A program made the position numbers and the translations under genes. The notes under the pieces are model-generated. The model was not told the origin of the DNA. It did no database searches and worked only from the letters and a program-made list of their open reading frames with translations. DNA of 6,095 bases from Thermococcaceae archaeon (GTDB taxonomy: Archaea > Methanobacteriota_B > Thermococci > Thermococcales > Thermococcaceae), in NCBI GenBank assembly GCA_026986455.1, contig JALSON010000373.1:1-6095 (forward strand), written 5' to 3'. This document shows, piece after piece, positions 1 through 4,215 of the stretch (position 1 is its first letter; each line of letters starts with the position of its first letter).

Positions 1-1149
1 AAAGAGCGGAACCAGAGTTACAGAGACGTTCTTGATTTCACCCATACCGATGGTTACTGTTGTTGTGTAGTTCTCATAATCATTCTTGATAAGCTTCACG
101 GTGTAGGTTCCAGGAGAAAGCTGCAATGTTGTTGGTGTCTTACCTTTATACTCATCATTGATATAAACTTTAGCACCCACCGGTATTGAGTTGACATTCA
201 AAAATGCTTTATCAAGTTCATCTTTGAGATAGATGACTTTTAAATCTCCATCTCTTGTTCCAGTTACAAGAAAGCTAGCGTCAGGGGTTATAGCGACACC
301 TTTCCCCGGTGAACTAATCCCCCCAGGCAACATTCTTTCCCATATAACTTTTTTATTCAATGCATCTATCAACATGACCCTATCATCAGCCCTAATGGCC
401 AAAAATTTCCCAGCTCTAGAAAAGGCAACTCCTCTAACAGTGCCAACCCTATACTTTGACACAAAATCTCCTGATTTGTTAATAATTATTATATTTCCGT
501 CTGAGCACCCCCCAGCTATGTAGTAGTTATCAGAAATATCAACGCTTAGGATAAGGTAATCAGTAATTTTCTTTACCCAAAGTTCCGTTCCGTTGTCTGA
601 AATCAGGTATAGATATCCGCCGTCTCTTCTTGTACTCCCTACCACTATGTATTTACCATCGGGGGATATTGCCACACTATTTATGTTCTCTATTGGTTTA
701 TACCAAAGTAGTTTTCCTTTATTGGACAGAAGATAAAGACCATTGATGGCTCCAGCCACTACATATTTCCCATCTGGAGTAATGTCGACAGATCTGACTG
801 TTGTTGTTACATCATATCTCCAAATCAATTGACCAAGATCAGACAGCAAAAGAACATCAGATCCCCCAGCCACAATATATTTTCCATCTGCAGAAATTGC
901 CAATCCATAAACACTCGAGGGAGTGTTATACTCCCAAAGAAGCTTCCCATTTTTGAAATAGTAAACGGTTCCATCCGGATATTCTGTTCCAGCAACTACA
1001 TATCCTCCATCTTGGGATATATCTGCACTCCTTATCGGCTTTCCAATATTGTATTCCCATGAGGGGTTAGTTGTCTCGGCTTCCACAATGTTAATGCCAA
1101 TGCCTAAACCAATTACTAAAATTACTAACATTAATAGCTTAATCCTCAT
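1..1149 (-). CDS. Secreted beta-propeller (WD40/PQQ-like) protein with C-terminal PEGA domain, partial
   Basis: The frame is open from an ATG at 1149 to the left edge (383 codons, no stop), so the C-terminus is missing. Residues 1-24 form a signal peptide (Lys/Arg start, Leu/Ile/Val core, cleavage expected after VEA). Residues about 30-310 hold about seven repeats of the type S-V-x-I-S-P-D-G-K-Y-I-V-A-G followed by a 'G-x-L-x-W' strand, read as a seven-bladed propeller. Residues about 316-380 are a PEGA domain (SIPVGAKVYINDEYKGKTP, then SPGTYTVKL). The start is set by GGAGGG seven bases upstream. The protein should act outside the cell; a membrane anchor or further PEGA copies may lie beyond the edge. 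The ligand is unknown. The PEGA domain closely resembles those of the kinase at 4212-6095. Base composition is AT-rich (23 G+C in 541-600, against 33 in 4261-4320), suggesting a different history. Architecture is clear; function is not. Confidence 0.88.
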   Translation of the reverse strand, partial: MRIKLLMLVILVIGLGIGINIVEAETTNPSWEYNIGKPIRSADISQDGGYVVAGTEYPDGTVYYFKNGKLLWEYNTPSSVYGLAISADGKYIVAGGSDVLLLSDLGQLIWRYDVTTTVRSVDITPDGKYVVAGAINGLYLLSNKGKLLWYKPIENINSVAISPDGKYIVVGSTRRDGGYLYLISDNGTELWVKKITDYLILSVDISDNYYIAGGCSDGNIIIINKSGDFVSKYRVGTVRGVAFSRAGKFLAIRADDRVMLIDALNKKVIWERMLPGGISSPGKGVAITPDASFLVTGTRDGDLKVIYLKDELDKAFLNVNSIPVGAKVYINDEYKGKTPTTLQLSPGTYTVKLIKNDYENYTTTVTIGMGEIKNVSVTLVPLF

Positions 1150-1156
1150 TTTAAAT

Positions 1157-1162
1157 CCCTCC
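1157..1162 (-). promoter_or_regulatory. Ribosome binding site of the propeller-PEGA gene
   Basis: The minus strand reads GGAGGG, then seven bases, then ATG at 1149. This strong match to the archaeal anti-Shine-Dalgarno sequence fixes the start that gives a complete signal peptide. Confidence 0.8.
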
Positions 1163-1198
1163 AATCCAACAAACTATAACTATAGATGTTACTTGTGC

Positions 1199-1210
1199 TT
1201 TATTTAATTT
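1199..1210 (-). promoter_or_regulatory. Candidate TATA element for the propeller-PEGA gene
   Basis: The minus strand reads AAATTAAATAAA here, the most TATA-like stretch upstream of the gene. A start about 25 bases downstream would leave a leader of roughly 30 bases containing the Shine-Dalgarno site. It overlaps the stop codon of the gene scar at 1209-1364. A second AT-rich run (CTATAGTTAT, about 1173-1187) is possible but would put the start almost on the ribosome binding site. This is position and composition only. Confidence 0.35.
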
Positions 1211-1364
1211 ACCTCTTAAACACCACCATCACGTTATCCCTCTCCATAAACTTTCCCATCCCCTTAGCGTTCTCACCATCGCCACACCATCACGAGTCAA
1301 GGGTTTCTGCCCTAACCATTGCAAGAATAAAGAGCACGATCAGGAACAATGATGCTTTCTTCAT
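1209..1364 (-). pseudogene. Gene scar: signal peptide joined to a PP2C-like C-terminal tail
   Basis: An ATG at 1364, preceded by GGTAGGTG about five bases upstream, opens a 24-codon reading frame starting MKKASLFLIVLF and ending AETLDS. This is a typical signal peptide with cleavage expected after VRA. TGA follows at 1292-1290. Continuing in the same frame past that stop gives 26 more codons ending MERDNVMVVFKR and a TAA at 1211-1209. The tail resembles the last residues of the neighbouring phosphatase (MTKDNVTVVVLKL), including the metal-binding Asp-Asn of PP2C enzymes. My reading is that the two ends of a former secreted or membrane PP2C survive after loss of the middle. The signal peptide is convincing; the PP2C assignment rests on about a dozen residues. 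Alternatives are a separate 24-residue secreted peptide, or remnants of two unrelated genes. Confidence 0.5.
1224..1294. repeat. 10-bp direct repeat CACCATCACG, two exact copies
   Basis: CACCATCACG occurs at 1224-1233 and 1285-1294, 61 bp apart, within the gene scar. The right copy covers the stop codon that ends the signal peptide reading frame; the left copy lies in the PP2C-like tail. The copies are in different reading frames, so they are not a protein repeat. They may record a rearrangement, but a chance match in biased sequence is possible. Confidence 0.4.
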
Positions 1365-1380
1365 ATCAACACCTACCTTA

Positions 1381-1665
1381 CTACGTTTTCGGGAAATAAG
1401 AAGCTTTCGATCCCCTCAGGATTTCTTCCAAATCTTTCAAATCGTAAGCTTCTCCGGGTTTTCTGCCGGTTACTTCCCTAGCAATCAGGTAGAGGTGGAT
1501 TCTCTTTTTCGTCCCAAGGGCTTCAGCCTTCTCCCTTAACCCTTCCAGCTCCCGCCTTGCTTCACTCCCGCTCAGCCTCTCCCGTTTGACCTCAAACAGC
1601 GCCATATCTTCCCTCCCGACCTCCACGACGTTCAAGTTCCTGCCATTTTCTGCCATGGAGATCAT
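1381..1665 (-). CDS. Probable fragment of an archaeal ATPase C-terminal (DUF234-like, PD-(D/E)XK-fold) domain
   Basis: This 94-residue reading frame has ATG at 1665 and TAG at 1383-1381. Residues 8-27 (LNVVEVGRED, then MALFEVK) have the strand-turn-strand with a final E-V-K that is typical of the nuclease-fold C-terminal domain of archaeal AAA-type ATPases (DUF234). A Glu/Arg-rich helix with ARRELEGLREKAEAL follows, then a strand (HLYLIAREV) and a closing helix after a 'YDL' turn, the usual order in that domain. Full proteins are several hundred residues and begin with a P-loop NTPase, which is absent; the Asp expected before the 'VV' strand is Asn. I read it as an N-terminally truncated remnant, possibly still expressed from the promoter-like sequence just upstream. 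There is no strong Shine-Dalgarno site, only GTGGGG about eight bases before the ATG. Family assignment is from pattern memory, not a search. A small standalone protein is the alternative. Confidence 0.5.
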   Translation of the reverse strand: MISMAENGRNLNVVEVGREDMALFEVKRERLSGSEARRELEGLREKAEALGTKKRIHLYLIAREVTGRKPGEAYDLKDLEEILRGSKASYFPKT

Positions 1666-1669
1666 AGTT

Positions 1670-1684
1670 ATACCCCACAGGTAT
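1670..1684. promoter_or_regulatory. Imperfect palindrome, possible second operator
   Basis: ATACC (1670-1674) and GGTAT (1680-1684) form inverted arms around a five-base centre. Its centre at 1677 is 16 bp from the centre of the perfect palindrome at 1684-1702, and the two share the base at 1684. It ends five bases upstream of the ATG at 1665. The spacing and shared half-site suggest tandem binding of one dimeric regulator. Confidence 0.45.
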
Positions 1685-1702
1685 TATACCTGTCAGGTAT
1701 AA
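1684..1702. promoter_or_regulatory. Perfect 19-bp palindrome, candidate operator
   Basis: TTATACCTG, one central T at 1693, then CAGGTATAA: nine-base arms without a mismatch. It lies between the phosphatase stop (1711) and the ATG at 1665 and overlaps a TATA-like element, where a bound repressor would block TBP/TFB. The sequence does not match the Thermococcales motifs I know (for example the glycolytic TATCAC-N5-GTGATA box). An RNA hairpin beyond the phosphatase stop is a less likely alternative. Confidence 0.55.
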
Positions 1703-1704
1703 AA
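1698..1704 (-). promoter_or_regulatory. Candidate TATA box upstream of the 94-codon reading frame
   Basis: The minus strand reads TTTTATA, 33-39 bases before the ATG at 1665. Transcription starting about 25 bases downstream would give a very short or absent leader, in keeping with the weak ribosome binding site. The sequence just upstream (TTTTGC) is a poor TFB recognition element, so this is tentative. Confidence 0.35.
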
Positions 1705-1710
1705 GCAAAA
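1701..1710 (-). terminator. Possible T-rich terminator after the phosphatase gene
   Basis: TTTTGCTTTT on the minus strand begins directly after the phosphatase TGA at 1713-1711. Short oligo-T tracts end transcripts in Thermococcales. The tract is interrupted and overlaps the palindrome and TATA candidate, so its role is uncertain. Confidence 0.25.
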
Positions 1711-4215
1711 TCATAACTTCAAAACCACCACCGTTACATTATCCTTCGTCATGGGCAGGGCTTCGTCAATAAGCCCCTTCGCTATTTCCTCGGCGCTCTT
1801 TCCCTGCGATACTATCTCGGCTATCCTCCCCTCGTCAATGTAGTCGTGCAGTCCGTCACTGCTGAGCAAGAGCGTGTCTCCCTTCTCAAGCCCCCACTCA
1901 TAAAAATCAACGTCGGGGGCTATGCCCAAAGCTTTTGTAATGATGTTCCTCATCGGGTGCCGCCTCGCTTCTTCTGCAGTTATCTCGCCCTTATCGAGGA
2001 GCTCCTGCACGAGGGAGTGGTCTTTTGTCCTTGCAGCGATTTTTCCGTTCCTTATGAGATAGGCCCTGCTGTCCCCGGTGTTTGCCACGATGACCTTTCC
2101 GTTCCTCACGAAGGCACTGACAAGGGTAGTCCCCATTCCCTCTCTTTCTCCGGTCGCGTTCTCCTTTATCCTCCCGTGGGCCTTTTTGTGTGTCCTCTCA
2201 AGGAGCTTTTTAACGTCTTCATCACCCATGCCCTCCCGGTATTCCTGCTCAAAGATTTCCCGCAATGTGTCAACGGCCATCTGCGAGGCAACCTCGCCGG
2301 CGCTGTGGCCGCCGAGACCGTCGGCCACCGCCAGGAGGTGGGCATCAGGGAGTTTAATAACCAAGAGGTTGTCCTCGTTGTTATCCCTGGCCCCAACGTG
2401 GCTTATTCCGAAGGCTTTGCCAGCTTTAATCTCGACGGACTTTTCTTCTATCGTTTCCGGCTCAGAGATGATTGGGGTTGTCTTTAGCCTCCACAGGACG
2501 TAGCCGCCGCCTATCGCTAGGAGGGCCATTATCCCTACGATTGGGAGCCAGTTGGGAGAGGGTTTCTTTGGAAGGCTTACTTCAACGGTCGCGGTCATGT
2601 TCGGGCCGAGTGTAACCCACGTGGCGTTACAGACTCCGTTCTCAGTGACGTTTACGAGGTAGCTCCCTGGCGGGAGTTCAAGTTCACAGGGGGTCGTGCA
2701 CTTCCTTAAGATGCCGTTTCCTGTTACGAGTGCCGTCAGATTTCCTGGCGTGGAGTCTATCGCCAGCCTTCCGGGGAGGGGGTGGAGTTCGGCATTTACA
2801 GTTGTGCTCTCGTTGGGGCCAACCGTTGTGTTTTCCTCAAAGGGGGAGTAACCATCCCTCGTGAGCATCACCGAGTGCTCGCCGGGGGGCACGTTGATGT
2901 TGGCGTTGCCCCGTATAAAGCCGATCCTCTTTCCGTCAAGCCAGAAAACCGATGGAACGTTCGGAATGATTATCAGGGTTCCGTTGGGTGGATAAAGCCC
3001 TAGCGTCAGGTTTATGCTCCCTTCGATGTTAAAGTCCTTTCTCAACGTTACGTAGCCCGACTTTTTGAGCACAACTTCGTGCCGGCCGCTCCGGATGTAG
3101 AGAGTGAGGGGTGTTCTCCCAATGGTTTCCCCGTCAATTATTAGACTCGCATTGGCCGGCTCGCTCCTGACCCTAATTCTGAACCACCTGATCGTTTCCT
3201 CCAGTTTCAGGTGGATTGGTGTAAGGCTCACGTTCACGGGTGAAGAGCTTAAGGAGACGCTTAAAACTTCCATGGTCGCATTTTTGGGGACGAGTGAAGC
3301 GTTTACGGGTTTTGCATAAAGGGTTTCCATCGGGTAAATGTTGTCCACGGGGGTCGCGAGGAAGAAGAGCCCACCGGCCATTCCGACGGCGTAGATAACG
3401 CCCCCTTCCCGGAGCCGTACGATGTGCCTTCCCCTCATTTCCCCGAAGTAGAACAGGCTCACGTTGTCGTCGATGAGCAGGAACGCTTTCCGGCTCGGCT
3501 TAACTTTAGGGAGTTCGAAGGCTCTCGACGGCTGGCCGGTAGCGTTTAGGGTGAAAACTATCGTCGAGTTGACGATAATGGCTCCAGGGATGCAGCAAGA
3601 TTCCCTGTTCAGGGGGTAGAGGCGGGCCCATTCAACGCTCCCGTTGGTGAAATGGAATATTAAGGCATATGTTCTCCACGCCTTTAGCAACTTGGCGTAG
3701 ACGGTGTCGTTTTCGACGAAATGGGGATACCCAAGCGCGGCATCGTGCACAGAGAACCTCCAGGCTTCTCTCACCGAACCGTTCTGGTCGAGTTCGAGCT
3801 CGAAGATGTCCCTGCCGTTGCCGAGCAGGGCCTTTATTCCGCCCCCGGTGGCGATGTCGTAAACCCTGCCTGTCAGGTTGTAGGTTCTCGCCCAGAGGAC
3901 GCTCCTGTTCGGGAGAACCCTCATGAGCAGGGGCTTTTCTCCGAGGTCTCCCCCGAGGAGGAGCGTCCCGTTGAGCGGCCTTACGGCCAGGAAAGAACCG
4001 TTCAGGCTGTATCTGGCGGCCTCCTCCAGCGTTCCGTCATGACTGAAGGCCAAGAGCAGCGGAGAGCCGTCCATAAAAGCCGTTACGTAAATCTTCCCCT
4101 CCAAGTAGGCAATTCCCACCGGGTAAACCTTGCCCCCGTAAATCACCTCCACAGGTAGTGCACTGACACTGCTGAGGAGCAGGAGGGAGATGAAGATGGC
4201 CAGAACCGTCCTCAT
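1711..4215 (-). CDS. Receptor-like membrane PP2C Ser/Thr protein phosphatase with propeller-like and PEGA ectodomain
   Basis: This 834-residue protein phosphatase should hydrolyse phospho-Ser/Thr at the inner membrane face. Residues 1-19 are a signal peptide; 20 to about 300 are beta-rich with 'G-S-V-x-W-A-R-x-Y' strands, read as a degenerate propeller. Three PEGA-like domains follow (about 346-406, 411-477, 481-548), then one transmembrane helix (555-575, followed by Arg/Lys) and a complete PP2C domain (600-834) of bacterial PstP/PrpC size. PP2C motifs are intact: RDNNED at 610-615, ADGLGGHSAGE at 631-641, GMGTT at 693-697, NTGDSRAYL at 712-720, SSDGL at 785-789 and KDN at 824-826, including Asp632, Asp787 and Asp825 for the metals. 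The ectodomain has 21 N-x-S/T sequons against two in the PP2C domain, supporting an outside location. The ATG overlaps the kinase stop (ATGA) and has GGAGGT six bases upstream. The likely job is to reverse phosphorylation by the adjacent kinase; this pairing is inferred. Confidence 0.93.
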   Translation of the reverse strand: MRTVLAIFISLLLLSSVSALPVEVIYGGKVYPVGIAYLEGKIYVTAFMDGSPLLLAFSHDGTLEEAARYSLNGSFLAVRPLNGTLLLGGDLGEKPLLMRVLPNRSVLWARTYNLTGRVYDIATGGGIKALLGNGRDIFELELDQNGSVREAWRFSVHDAALGYPHFVENDTVYAKLLKAWRTYALIFHFTNGSVEWARLYPLNRESCCIPGAIIVNSTIVFTLNATGQPSRAFELPKVKPSRKAFLLIDDNVSLFYFGEMRGRHIVRLREGGVIYAVGMAGGLFFLATPVDNIYPMETLYAKPVNASLVPKNATMEVLSVSLSSSPVNVSLTPIHLKLEETIRWFRIRVRSEPANASLIIDGETIGRTPLTLYIRSGRHEVVLKKSGYVTLRKDFNIEGSINLTLGLYPPNGTLIIIPNVPSVFWLDGKRIGFIRGNANINVPPGEHSVMLTRDGYSPFEENTTVGPNESTTVNAELHPLPGRLAIDSTPGNLTALVTGNGILRKCTTPCELELPPGSYLVNVTENGVCNATWVTLGPNMTATVEVSLPKKPSPNWLPIVGIMALLAIGGGYVLWRLKTTPIISEPETIEEKSVEIKAGKAFGISHVGARDNNEDNLLVIKLPDAHLLAVADGLGGHSAGEVASQMAVDTLREIFEQEYREGMGDEDVKKLLERTHKKAHGRIKENATGEREGMGTTLVSAFVRNGKVIVANTGDSRAYLIRNGKIAARTKDHSLVQELLDKGEITAEEARRHPMRNIITKALGIAPDVDFYEWGLEKGDTLLLSSDGLHDYIDEGRIAEIVSQGKSAEEIAKGLIDEALPMTKDNVTVVVLKL

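Noticed and set aside
1290..1292. In-frame TGA of the gene scar as a recoded (selenocysteine) codon
   Set aside because: Reading through gives only a 50-residue product without a PP2C core, no selenocysteine insertion structure was recognised, and gene decay explains it more simply.
1186..1539. Plus-strand reading frame across the intergenic and remnant region
   Set aside because: It spans two minus-strand reading frames in antisense, has no ribosome binding site, and its hydrophobic start is antisense to AT-rich promoter sequence.
1696..1704. Plus-strand promoter (GGTATAAAA)
   Set aside because: The TATA-like string is part of the palindrome and reads on both strands, but no plus-strand gene follows; it would run antisense into the phosphatase.
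1846..2487. Long plus-strand reading frame opposite the phosphatase PP2C domain
   Set aside because: The opposite strand encodes a complete conserved PP2C domain. The plus-strand translation shows no family pattern, and GC-rich third positions explain an open antisense frame.
3721..4158. Plus-strand reading frame opposite the phosphatase N-terminus
   Set aside because: It is an antisense shadow of the signal peptide and propeller region, with low-complexity composition and no recognisable domain.
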